Positions 1 to 10,809 of a stretch of DNA of 64,000 nt are shown piece by piece (position 1 is the stretch's first letter; each line of letters opens with the position of its first letter). The notes under the pieces are model-generated. The model had not been told where the DNA came from. It was given only the letters and a program-made list of their open reading frames with translations, and did no database searches. The position numbers and the translations under genes were made by a program. The stretch spans positions 248,001 to 312,000 of the forward strand of contig NZ_KB894095.1 in assembly GCF_000374305.1 (NCBI RefSeq), in the 5' to 3' direction. This DNA comes from Actinomadura flavalba DSM 45200. GTDB taxonomy: Bacteria > Actinomycetota > Actinomycetes > Streptosporangiales > Streptosporangiaceae.

Positions 1-1512
1 CCGCGCCTTCGCGGTGATCTGCCAGACCCGCCAGCCCGCGATCGGCGCCGGGATGTCCACCGCGACCACCGCGTACTCGCCGCGCACGTCCACGCGCAGC
101 CGGTCGGAATCACTCCACGGCGGTTCGATGCGTTTCACCGCCCGGCCCCGGACCTCCGCGCGGCTCTGCGGCGTCGTGTAGCCGACGACGGCCGCCGCCC
201 GCGCCGCCTCGTTCGCCGCGTGCGAGGCGTACATCGACGCCGTCCCGACCAGCACCACCTGCCACACCAGCAGGCCGACCAGCAGGACGAGCGGGAAGAT
301 CGCCGCGAACTGGATCGCGGTCGCGCCCCGGTCGCCGCCGCCCGGCTCGGCGTCGCGGGACGGTTCGAGCGCGCCCAGGTCCCGCGCCAGCCTGCCCACC
401 GCCTTGCGGAAGTCGGCGTTCTTCACCGCGCGCGGCGCACCGGTGTTCGCGGCCTCCTCCAGGGCGCGGAACGCGGCCGGGATCTGCACCTCGCGCACCG
501 GCGAGGCGACCATCTTGCGGGCCAGGTCGGGCTGGATCTCGTTGCGGCGGTCCTGGCGGGTGAGGACGACCGAGACCTCGTCCTCGCGCCGGATCGCGAG
601 CCGCTCCCACAACCGGGTGAGACGGCGAGCCGCCCGCAGCGCCGGGACGTCCGGCGTCGCGGTCACCACGACGTCGTCGGCCAGCTCGACCGCGATCGCG
701 TTGGCGTCGCCGACGTGCGCGCCCGCGTCCACGATCACTAGGTCGTAGCGGGCCCGGACGAGGGTCAGGATGCGGCGCGTCGCGCGGGCCGAGATCTCCT
801 CGGCGTCCTCGCCGCGATCGGGCGACAGCAGCAGGTGCGGCCCGAGCCGGTGGACGAAGAGCGCCTCGGCGACGACCGCGCCGTCCAGGTCCGCGGTCTG
901 GGCGAGGTCGGCGATGCTGTGCCGGTGCTGGACGTCCAGATATCCGGCCATGTCGCCGCTCTGCAGGTCGAGGTCGACCAGGCACACGCTGCGGCCCGCG
1001 TCCGTCGCGGCCAGCGCGAGGTGCACCGCGAGCGTCGTGGTGCCCGTGCCGCCCTTGGCGCCGAACAGCGTGACCAGACGGCCCGCCCCGCCCACCGGCG
1101 GCGCGTCCGGCGACGGCGTCAGGTGCCGCCGCATCGTCCGCGACCACTCCGCGGCCTGCCGGACCCCCGCCTGGAGTTCCGCCAGCGTCGGGTCGGCGCT
1201 GACGACGCCACGCGCGCCGACGGCCATCGCCGCCGCGTACAGCTCCGCGCCCGCGTCCACCGCGACGATCACGACAGCGAGCTCCGGGTGCCGCCCCACC
1301 AGGTCGCGGACGAGGTCCAGCGCCGGAAGCGGGCCGAGGCCCTGGTGGACGAGCACGACGTCGAGGTCGGGCGTGACCGCCACCGTCCCCGCGACGTGGT
1401 CGGAGCGTTTCTCGACGGCGAAGACCTCGATGTCGGCGATCTCCCGGAACAGCCCGGTGAGGCGGTTCGCCAGGTCGTCGTCGTCCGTGCCGAGCAGGAC
1501 CCTGATGCTCAT
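1..1512 (-). CDS. CpaE/TadZ-like ATPase fused to TadE-like pseudopilin (partial)
   Basis: The reading frame starts at ATG 1512 and stays open without a stop to base 1, so at least 504 codons are present and the C-terminus lies off the window. Residues 1-120 resemble the receiver-like domain of CpaE. A MinD-type ATPase follows at about 140-380, with an atypical Walker A (GAKGGTGTTTL, the final Lys replaced, as often in TadZ) and a Walker B-like DLVIVDAG. Near residue 390 the motif DRGATAIQFA begins a TadE/TadG-type pseudopilin domain with a hydrophobic stretch (FPLVLLVGLLVW). TadZ localises Flp pilus assembly; TadE is a minor pseudopilin. It starts 4 bases after cpaB ends, so the two are probably coupled. 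The fusion is unusual, because these are normally separate genes. Both domain calls are secure from motifs; that the protein acts uncut is inference. Confidence 0.85.
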   Translation of the reverse strand, partial: MSIRVLLGTDDDDLANRLTGLFREIADIEVFAVEKRSDHVAGTVAVTPDLDVVLVHQGLGPLPALDLVRDLVGRHPELAVVIVAVDAGAELYAAAMAVGARGVVSADPTLAELQAGVRQAAEWSRTMRRHLTPSPDAPPVGGAGRLVTLFGAKGGTGTTTLAVHLALAATDAGRSVCLVDLDLQSGDMAGYLDVQHRHSIADLAQTADLDGAVVAEALFVHRLGPHLLLSPDRGEDAEEISARATRRILTLVRARYDLVIVDAGAHVGDANAIAVELADDVVVTATPDVPALRAARRLTRLWERLAIRREDEVSVVLTRQDRRNEIQPDLARKMVASPVREVQIPAAFRALEEAANTGAPRAVKNADFRKAVGRLARDLGALEPSRDAEPGGGDRGATAIQFAAIFPLVLLVGLLVWQVVLVGTASMYASHAANEAARAAAVVGYTTPQSRAEVRGRAVKRIEPPWSDSDRLRVDVRGEYAVVAVDIPAPIAGWRVWQITAKAR

Positions 1513-1516
1513 CGCG

Positions 1517-2224
1517 TCACCTCGCCGGAACGGTTTCGCACACCGGCGGAAGCTTGACGCCGTCCGCCGCCCGGCCGGTGCCGCCGATCAGCGCCAGCCT
1601 GATCTTGCTCGCGAAGCTCTCCTCACGGGTGAGCTTCAGGCTGTCGGCTGCGCTGAGCGCGAACGTCATCGGGACGACGGACTCGCTCAGGTTCGTGTTC
1701 CTGGCGTTGGGGACCTTCGTCATGTCGCCGATCTGGATGACGCGCGCGCCCTTGACGATCCGCGCCGCGCAGGACTGCTGGGACTGCCCGACCTGCTTCT
1801 GGTAGGTGGCGTAGATGTCCACCAGCATCCCCTTGTGGACCTTGCCGGCCACGCCGGTCTCCGCGTCGATCATGATGGCGATCTCACGCTGGCCGGGGGC
1901 CAGCGCCGGGCCCGGGACGACCATGCCGCGCTGGAGATAGGCCCCGGCCGGGATGTCGGCCGCGGCGACCTTGCCCTCCAGCTCGGCCAGGTTGCTGATC
2001 ATCGTGTCGGGCGACCAGCGGCGCGGCACCCGGACGCGCTCGACGTTCGCCTCCGTCACCTGGGTGAACGCCGCGACGGGTTGTTTGAACCGCAGTACGT
2101 CGGTCTTCACGCCGACCTCGGCGCGGACCGAGCCGACGTACCCGATGACGCTGACGAACACGACGATCGAGCCGAGCGCGGCGAGGATCATCAGCAGGGC
2201 GCCGCGTCGCTGGCGGGGGTTCAT
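1517..2224 (-). CDS. cpaB: Flp pilus assembly protein CpaB/RcpC (SAF domain)
   Basis: This 235-aa protein has one N-terminal membrane segment (residues 8-32, LMILAALGSIVVFVSVIGYV) and then an extracytoplasmic SAF-type domain (about 45-115) containing the typical ADIPAGAYLQ turn, followed by an RcpC-like region (IAIMIDAETGVAGKVHKGM). CpaB proteins belong to the Tad secretion machine and help assemble the Flp pilus outside the membrane. It lies between the zinc-ribbon gene (31-base gap) and the CpaE-TadE fusion (4-base gap), which supports one leftward tad operon. The length is in the usual range for actinobacterial CpaB. The outer-membrane partner CpaC is not expected in a Gram-positive cell and is not seen. 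Confidence 0.88.
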   Translation of the reverse strand: MNPRQRRGALLMILAALGSIVVFVSVIGYVGSVRAEVGVKTDVLRFKQPVAAFTQVTEANVERVRVPRRWSPDTMISNLAELEGKVAAADIPAGAYLQRGMVVPGPALAPGQREIAIMIDAETGVAGKVHKGMLVDIYATYQKQVGQSQQSCAARIVKGARVIQIGDMTKVPNARNTNLSESVVPMTFALSAADSLKLTREESFASKIRLALIGGTGRAADGVKLPPVCETVPAR

Positions 2225-2255
2225 GAGTCCTCACTCTGTCCTTGCGGTCGGGGAG

Positions 2256-3332
2256 CTAGGTGCCGCGTACCGGGCCGAACGCGACCGTGCCGGTGCGGCC
2301 GGCCTCGTCTCCGTCGGCGGCGGGGCGTGGATCGGGGTCGCGCGCGGGCGGCGGGCCGTCCGGGGACCGGCGGCGGGCGCCGCCGTCGCGGACGGTGACG
2401 GCGGTCTCCATCTCCTCCTGCGCGGACGGCCTGCGCGGCGGCGCGGCGGGAGGATCGGAAGCGGACGGAGGTTCGGGGGCGGGCGACGGCGGCGTCGCGA
2501 CGGTCGCGACGGCGTGGCGGGCGTCCATCTCGCAGAACGGGCAGGCGGGGAGCGTGAGCGCCTCGCCGCACCAGCGGCACGTGCCGTCCGGCAGGTCGCG
2601 CAGGATGAGGGTCATGTCGTCGGGGTGCCCGCTGAACGCGACGAACTCCGCGAACTTCTTCGTCCCCCAGTAGGCCGCGCCGCCGGGCGCCGGATCGACG
2701 TCGGTGATCCGGGCGGCGCCGAGGGCGGGGCCCAGGTGCTCACGCACCCAGGCGGTGTCACCGTTGGCCGCGCCGGACAGGACGAGCACGGGGTCGCGGG
2801 GCCGGTGCTCGATCCGCTGCACGGGGGCGGCGGACGTCACGCGGTGGACGCCCGCCTGCCGTCCGGCCAGCACGGAGAAGCCCGTCCCCGGCAGGTAGGA
2901 CGCCAGGTGGGCGCTGAGGCCGGTGTGGATGTGGCCCAGTCCGGCGACGCTGGAGAGCCACGCGCCCGGCACGACCGTCGCCGCGAGCCGGTGCGCCGCC
3001 CCGGCCAGGAGGCCGGGCCGCGTGTAGGGCGCCAGGAAGGCGAGCTGGTCGGCGACGAGCGACAGCGCGAGCGGCGGGAGGTCGAGCGGAAGGTCGGCGA
3101 TGCGGTCGGTGAGCAGCGCGGCGCGGGCCAGCCGGACGAGGCGGTCGCCGGACCCGTCCGGCCAGGCGGGGCGGACGACGACGACCGCGCCGCGGCGGCC
3201 GAGCGCGCTCGCGACCGTTTCGATGAAGTCGGCCGCGGGTCCGGATCCGGCCGCGGCGGGGGCACGCGTCGCCGTCGTCGCGCCGAGGAGCCCCGTCGCG
3301 GGGAACTCGCCGAGAAGCATCACGGTCGTCAC
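2256..3332 (-). CDS. Uncharacterised protein with C-terminal zinc ribbon, first gene of tad operon
   Basis: I chose the GTG at 3332 because an AAGGAGG site lies 7 bases upstream; a longer frame to 3404 lacks one. The product is about 358 aa. The first 240 residues have no motif I recognise: they begin with a short hydrophobic strand (TTVMLLGEF) and alternate Ala/Leu-rich helices with a central region around GLGHIHTGLSAHLASYLPG. Near residue 255 a four-Cys zinc ribbon appears (CRWCGEAL, then CPFC), followed by a Pro/Ser/Asp-rich tail that is probably disordered. No signal peptide or membrane span is evident, so it is likely cytoplasmic. Its position directly upstream of cpaB, same strand, 31-base gap, suggests a role in pilus expression or assembly, but the function is unknown. 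Confidence 0.75.
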   Translation of the reverse strand: MTTVMLLGEFPATGLLGATTATRAPAAAGSGPAADFIETVASALGRRGAVVVVRPAWPDGSGDRLVRLARAALLTDRIADLPLDLPPLALSLVADQLAFLAPYTRPGLLAGAAHRLAATVVPGAWLSSVAGLGHIHTGLSAHLASYLPGTGFSVLAGRQAGVHRVTSAAPVQRIEHRPRDPVLVLSGAANGDTAWVREHLGPALGAARITDVDPAPGGAAYWGTKKFAEFVAFSGHPDDMTLILRDLPDGTCRWCGEALTLPACPFCEMDARHAVATVATPPSPAPEPPSASDPPAAPPRRPSAQEEMETAVTVRDGGARRRSPDGPPPARDPDPRPAADGDEAGRTGTVAFGPVRGT

Positions 3333-3905
3333 GGGCACACCTCCTTCTGGGACGGCTGGGGGAGCCCGTCCCGAACGCGCCTGTGAAGTGGCCTCAACCG
3401 CCATTCCGGGCGCTGACGCTAACAGTCTCGATCATGTGAGGTCAACATACCGACAAATGCCGCGATCTGCCCTCCGAATGGGATTACCGAAGGTGCCAGG
3501 ACTGCACGGAATCAGCTACCCACGGAAACATCGCACAATCGACATCGGCGGTGACCTGGGTGTTTTCTCTCCTGTAACGCAATTGGCGGGGCGACCGGCC
3601 GACCGACCGCGCGAAACCCGAAGGGGTTCCCGAACATGTTGACGCCCGACGGCGCGGATGAGTTCGCGTCGACTTCGATTCGGTACCGAATATTGGCCGG
3701 TGAATCCTCACTGGCCGCTGTCGGACATGAGAAGGGCCCCTGGGCCCTTGACGTCCGCGCCCTCCCCGTTCCGGTAACGGCCGCCCGCAACCCCCGACCG
3801 GGATCGCTCCACCCTTGACCTGGGTCTCCGGCGTTCTCCGCGAAACCGGGCCGAAAGCTCTAAGGTCAAAGGCGGATCGAGCGTGGGCGCGCACAGGGAG
3901 TGGCG
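3333..3905. other. Divergent intergenic region with promoters
   Basis: About 570 bases separate the leftward tad operon from the rightward kinase operon. The stretch 3410-3720 is noticeably lower in GC than its surroundings, as expected for promoters. I see no convincing coding frame: short open frames here lack ribosome-binding sites and codon bias. It must contain start signals for both operons, but I cannot assign -35 and -10 boxes with confidence. Confidence 0.6.
3732..3749. promoter_or_regulatory. Perfect 8-bp inverted repeat (AAGGGCCC-ct-GGGCCCTT)
   Basis: Arms 3732-3739 and 3742-3749 are perfectly complementary with a 2-base centre. The centre is too short for a good RNA hairpin and no T-run follows, so a protein-binding palindrome is more likely than a terminator. 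It lies about 160 bases upstream of the kinase operon. A regulatory role is inference. Confidence 0.35.
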
Positions 3906-4415
3906 ATGCATCAGTCTCCGGAACAGGGACGTCGACCGGGCACCGGTGACCCGGGCGGACACTACGGCCCCCCGCCACCGCGCCGGTCCCCGCCCGCGAA
4001 CGAGCAGGGACCGCCGCGCCAGGGGCCGCCTCCGGGGCCCAGCGGCACCGGCGGTCATCCGGTGGGTGGGCGGCCACCGGCCCCGCAACCCGGCTGGGAG
4101 CCGCCGCCGCGTACGCAGAAGGGGCTCGTCGGAGCGCTGCTGGACGCGAACTTCGACCACCTCGTGACGCCGAAGCTGATCAAGGTCTGGTACGTCCTCG
4201 CGCTCGTGCTGATCACCGTGCAGTGCCTGGTGGTGTTCGGGTTCGGCGTGTGGATCGCGACATGGGACGACTTCTGGGCGTGGGGCGTCATCCTCGTGCT
4301 GACCTCGCCCGTCGTCTGGCTGTTCGAGCTGATCATGGTGCGAATCCTCATGGAGGCCGTGATCGTGCGGTTCAAGGGCGTCGAGTACCTGCGGGTCATC
4401 AAGGACAAGATCTGA
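3906..4415 (+). CDS. DUF4282 membrane protein
   Basis: The product is about 169 aa from ATG 3906, chosen because a GGAG site lies 5 bases upstream; an in-frame GTG at 3900 would leave no room for it. Residues 1-72 are Pro/Gly/Gln-rich and probably disordered, resembling the linker of the FHA protein at the end of the operon. Residues 75-165 match the DUF4282 pattern: a conserved FDHLVTPKLIKVWYVLAL start, two membrane helices (about 95-118 and 125-150) and a charged end. DUF4282 proteins are small two-helix membrane proteins of unknown role. The kinase gene begins 54 bases downstream on the same strand, so this is probably the operon's first gene and a possible membrane anchor for its products. 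Confidence 0.85.
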   Translation: MHQSPEQGRRPGTGDPGGHYGPPPPRRSPPANEQGPPRQGPPPGPSGTGGHPVGGRPPAPQPGWEPPPRTQKGLVGALLDANFDHLVTPKLIKVWYVLALVLITVQCLVVFGFGVWIATWDDFWAWGVILVLTSPVVWLFELIMVRILMEAVIVRFKGVEYLRVIKDKI

Positions 4416-4469
4416 CGGTGGGCGTTAGGCTCGGCGGCGTTCGCGGCGGGACGGGACGGGGCGTGCAGG

Positions 4470-7066
<2,597 letters not shown>

Positions 7067-7070
<4 letters not shown>

Positions 7071-8185
7071 GCAGCGGCGTCGAGGCCGACATCGTGCTGG
7101 ACGCGGCGGTCGTCCTCAGCCTGGGGATGAACCGCGTCCTCGGCCGGGGCGCGGGCGCCGCCGGGCGCGCCGCCGACGCGCTCGCGGCGCTGGCCGAGGG
7201 CCGCGCCGAGGCGCGCGCGGAGGCGCTGGCCGAGGCCGAGACGCACGAGCGCGCGCTCCGCGAGGTCGTGGCCCGCAACGCCCGCGCCGAGGGGCTCGCC
7301 AAGACCCGCGACGACATCGGCGCGGACGTCGCGATCCCCCCGCCGCTCCGGCCGTCGGACGAGTCGGCGGCGGAGCTGACGGCCTGGTGCGCCGAGGCCG
7401 ACCGCGCCCTGGACGACGCCGAACGCCGCCTGGCCGAGCACCTGGCCGAACAGGTCGGTGCACGGATCTTCGCGCCGCCCGCGAGCCTCGGCGCCGACCT
7501 CGGCGGCACCCCGGCCCCGCCGCCCGCGCTGGAGGTCGCCGCGCTGGAACGCGTGCTGACCCGGCTGCTGCCCGACGCGTCCGACGCCGACCGCCGCGCC
7601 GTCGCCCAGGCGGCCGGGCTGCTCGCGAACGCCGCCGCCCCCGCCGACGCCGAGACCGCGCTGACCGAGGTGCGGCTGCGCGTGCAGGACGCCAACGCCC
7701 GCACCCGCGACCGCCGCGCCGCCGAGCGCCGCCGCGCCGCCGAGGCCGACGCCGCCGAACAGGCCGAGGCTGAGCGCCGCTACGTCCTGGACACTGTCAC
7801 CACGGCCTTCGAAGACCTCGGATACGACGTCCGGAGCGGTTTCGAGACCGTGACCGCCGACGACGGCTCGCTGCTGCTGACGCGCGGCGACTGGCCCGAC
7901 CACAGCGTGAAGATGCGCGTGGAGGACGCGGGCCGCGTCCGCGCCGCGATGGTGCGCGACCGTCCCGCCGAGAGCGAGGACGACCGCCGCCTCGACGCCG
8001 AGCGCGAGCAGGAGTGGTGCACGGCGTTCGAGCAGGCCAGGGAGCGTCTCGCCGCCGCGGGCGTCCGCTCGGACGTGACCTGGCGGCTCGACCCCGGGGT
8101 GCAGGAACTGCCGGTATCGGCGCAGGACCGGCAGACTGGGGGGCGGGCCGCGCGGCGTGAGCGCGGCCGGGAACGCGAACTCTAG
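7067..8185 (+). CDS. Coiled-coil protein of kinase/AAA+ operon, unknown function
   Basis: The start ATG 7067 overlaps the kinase stop (ATGA) and an AACGGAGGAA ribosome site precedes it. The 372-aa product is dominated by Ala/Glu/Arg heptad-like helices: residues 25-90 and 100-135, then a long stretch around 205-250 (repeated RRAAE, AEQAEAE) predict coiled coils. The C-terminal 120 residues look globular (YVLDTVTTAFEDLGYDVRSG and a later VTWRLDPGVQEL). No enzyme motif, signal peptide or membrane span is visible. I do not recognise the family. Translational coupling to the kinase and 30 bases to the AAA+ gene make it a likely adaptor or scaffold of the same complex, which is inference. Confidence 0.85.
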
Positions 8186-8215
8186 ACGGGGGCGACGCAG
8201 TGGACGGGACCGGGC

Positions 8216-10105
8216 ATGGCTGACTCACCGACGCTGAGCGGACGCCTCACGGGGTGGCCTCCGTTCGTGCGGGAACTCGACGCGACGCTGTCGGTGCACT
8301 CGCAGTACGTCCTGTCGGGCAACCTGCACGACAGCTTCCTCGCCCCGGCCGACGGCGTGGGCGGCACCGCGCGGCTGCTGCCGCTGCGCGACCTGCTCTG
8401 GGAGTCGCTGCGCACCAGCGGGTTCTCCTGCATGATCGTGTACGACCCGGTGGACGGCGTGCAGGTGCTGCCCGAGGCGGGCGACGAGATCGGCGACGCG
8501 GCGCAACAAGCCGCCGAGAGCCTGCTGGGCAAGCTGAAGAAGAACGAGAAGCCGTCGCTGGAGGGGCTGACCAAGCATCTCGCGGCGGTGGCGCGGCCGG
8601 CGGAGAAGGTGCGGGCGGCGATCGTCATCGACTCGGCGTCGCGGATCGCCCGCACGCCGACCGAGATGGAGCCCGCCGAGCGCGACTTCTTCCGGTTCTG
8701 CGCGAAGCTGTCGCGCTCCGCGCTGCCCGTCCGGGTGGACGGCCCGCGCCCCAAGCCGCTGTACAACCCGGTGCTGTGGCTGGTGGAGCGGCCCGGCGAC
8801 CTGCCGCCGTGGCTCACCAAGGACAACGAGACCATCCGGGAGATCACGATCCCCCGGCCGCATCTGGGCGACCGGCAGGAGACGGCGCGGCTGCTGGCCC
8901 GCGCGTTCGGCGTCACCGACGCCGAGTCCGACCCGGCCGCCGCCGCGGCGTGCGACGCGTTCGCCGAGCAGGCCGACGGGCTGACGCTCCAGGCGATGAT
9001 CGAGGTCACCCGGCTGGCCAAGGAGCGCGGCGTCGACCTGGCCGACCTGCCCGACGCCGTCCGCACCTACAAGCTCGGCGTGCTCGACAACCCGTGGAGC
9101 CGGGGGCATCTGCGCCGCCGCGTGCTGGAGGGCGAGAAGCGCGTCCCCGAGCGGGTCATCGGGCAGCCGCAGGCCGTCACCAAGACGCTCGACATCCTCA
9201 AGCGCGCCGTGCTCGGGCTGTCCGGCGCGCAGGCGACGCGGTCGGGCAGCCGCCCGCGCGGCGTGCTGTTCTTCGCGGGGCCGACCGGCACCGGCAAGAC
9301 CGAGCTGGCCAAGGCGATCACCCAGCTCGTCTTCGGCGACGAGTCCGCCTACCTGCGGTTCGACATGTCGGAGTTCTCCGGCGAGGGGTCGGGCGACCGG
9401 CTCATCGGCGCGCCGCCCGGCTACGTCGGGCACGAGGCGGGCGGCGAGCTGACCAACGCCGTCCGCGAGGACCCGTTCCGGGTGATCCTCTTCGACGAGA
9501 TCGAGAAGGGCCATCCCCGCATCCTCGACAAGTTCCTCCAGATCCTGGAGGACGGGCGGCTCACCGACGGGCGCGGCAACACCGTGCACTTCTCCGAGTC
9601 CATCCTGATCTTCACCTCCAACCTCGGCATGTTCGTCCCCGCGCTGCCGGGCGCCGACGGCGGCCGGGTGCAGAACATCCACCCCGGCATGGCCTACGAG
9701 GACGTCGAGGCGCGGATCAAGGGCGCCGTCGCGGACCACTTCACGACCGTGCTGAACCGGCCCGAGCTGCTCAACCGGTTCGGTGACAACATCGTCGTGT
9801 TCGACTTCATCGGCGCCGAGGCCGCCGACCGCATCTTCGACCTCCAGTTCGCGAACATCTGCCGCCGGGTCGCCGACGAGCACCGGCTGGTGCTGACCGT
9901 CCGGGGCGACGCGATGTCGACGCTGCGGTCCTGGTGCACGTCCGAGCTGGCCAAGGGCGGGCGCGGCATCGGGATGGCGCTGGAGTCGCACTTCGTGAAC
10001 CCGCTCGCCCGCGCGCTGTTCGACCGCGACCTCGCCCCGGACGAGCGGATCACCGTGACCGCGCTGCGCCGGGAGGGCGGGATCGTCCACGTGGACCTGG
10101 CGTGA
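8216..10105 (+). CDS. ClpB-type AAA+ ATPase with degenerate N-terminal ATPase domain
   Basis: The product is 629 aa from ATG 8216. Residues 310-560 are a Clp/Hsp100-class AAA+ module: IGQPQAV entry motif, Walker A GPTGTGKTE (about 354), pore-loop region GAPPGYVGHE, Walker B VILFDEIEKGH (about 422) and a sensor strand LIFTSNLG. A C-terminal D2-like small domain follows. Residues 1-290 look like a second AAA domain that lost its Walker A but keeps a Walker B-like strand (AAIVIDSAS near 134). It lacks the ClpB N-domain and middle coiled coil, and there is no ClpP-binding loop I can see. Such rings unfold or remodel proteins. It overlaps the radical-SAM gene by GTGA, so the two are translationally coupled. 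The target is unknown. Confidence 0.92.
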   Translation: MADSPTLSGRLTGWPPFVRELDATLSVHSQYVLSGNLHDSFLAPADGVGGTARLLPLRDLLWESLRTSGFSCMIVYDPVDGVQVLPEAGDEIGDAAQQAAESLLGKLKKNEKPSLEGLTKHLAAVARPAEKVRAAIVIDSASRIARTPTEMEPAERDFFRFCAKLSRSALPVRVDGPRPKPLYNPVLWLVERPGDLPPWLTKDNETIREITIPRPHLGDRQETARLLARAFGVTDAESDPAAAAACDAFAEQADGLTLQAMIEVTRLAKERGVDLADLPDAVRTYKLGVLDNPWSRGHLRRRVLEGEKRVPERVIGQPQAVTKTLDILKRAVLGLSGAQATRSGSRPRGVLFFAGPTGTGKTELAKAITQLVFGDESAYLRFDMSEFSGEGSGDRLIGAPPGYVGHEAGGELTNAVREDPFRVILFDEIEKGHPRILDKFLQILEDGRLTDGRGNTVHFSESILIFTSNLGMFVPALPGADGGRVQNIHPGMAYEDVEARIKGAVADHFTTVLNRPELLNRFGDNIVVFDFIGAEAADRIFDLQFANICRRVADEHRLVLTVRGDAMSTLRSWCTSELAKGGRGIGMALESHFVNPLARALFDRDLAPDERITVTALRREGGIVHVDLA

Positions 10106-10809
10106 CCGGCCTACTGCTCGCCAAGGCGCACTTCCCCGTCACCGCGCTCGGTCCGGGCGTCCGCGCCGGGATCTGGACGCAGGGCTGCACGCTGCACTGC
10201 CACGGCTGCCTCTCCCGGGACACCTGGGACGCCGATCCGGCCAAGGAGGTGCCGGTGGAGGCGGTGCTGGGGTGGCTCGCGTCGCTGCCGGAACCGCTGC
10301 ACGGCGTGACGATCTCGGGGGGTGAGCCGTTCCAGCAGCCGACGGCGCTGCTGGCGCTCGTGCGCGGCATCCGCGCATGGCGGGACGGCCGCCCGCGTGA
10401 GACGATGCCGTTGGACATTCTGGTCTACAGCGGATATGTCTACAGTCGTCTCTCGCGCTCGGCCGAGTCGCGGGAGATCCTGGAGGCGTGCGACGCCGTG
10501 ATCGCGGGGCCGTACGTCGACCGGCTGAACCCGGCGGGCGGACACACCGGCCGGGGTTCCCTACTCTGGAGGGGGTCGGCCAACCAGCGGGTCGTGCCGC
10601 TCTCCCCGCTCGGGGCGGAGCGCTACGGGCCGGCGGCCGGGAACGACACGCAGGAAGCGGGGCCCCGAATGCAGGTGTCCGTGGACGAGGGGCCGGAAGG
10701 AAGGCGGGTGTACTACATCGGTATCCCGCGGAGGGGTGACATGGAGCACCTCTCGGAGACGCTCGATCGCGCCGGGGTGCGTGCGGGGGATGTGTCATGG
10801 CGACCTTGA
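10102..10809 (+). CDS. NrdG-like radical SAM / 4Fe-4S single-cluster protein
   Basis: The GTG at 10102 overlaps the AAA+ stop codon (GTGA). The 235-aa product carries the radical-SAM cluster motif C-x3-C-x2-C (GCTLHCHGC, Cys 29, 33 and 36) and the following ISGGEPFQQP glycine-rich SAM motif. Its size and layout match activases such as NrdG and PflA, which use SAM to generate a glycyl radical on a partner enzyme. No NrdD, pyruvate formate-lyase or other glycyl-radical enzyme lies in this window. The C-terminal 80 residues extend beyond the minimal fold and end in MEHLSETLDRAGVRAGD. It overlaps the FHA gene by 13 bases. It belongs to the kinase operon; its radical substrate is unknown. Confidence 0.9.
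   Translation: MTGLLLAKAHFPVTALGPGVRAGIWTQGCTLHCHGCLSRDTWDADPAKEVPVEAVLGWLASLPEPLHGVTISGGEPFQQPTALLALVRGIRAWRDGRPRETMPLDILVYSGYVYSRLSRSAESREILEACDAVIAGPYVDRLNPAGGHTGRGSLLWRGSANQRVVPLSPLGAERYGPAAGNDTQEAGPRMQVSVDEGPEGRRVYYIGIPRRGDMEHLSETLDRAGVRAGDVSWRP

Noticed and set aside
3636..3818. 60-codon ORF in the tad/kinase divergent region
   Set aside because: No ribosome site, no codon bias and no recognisable features.
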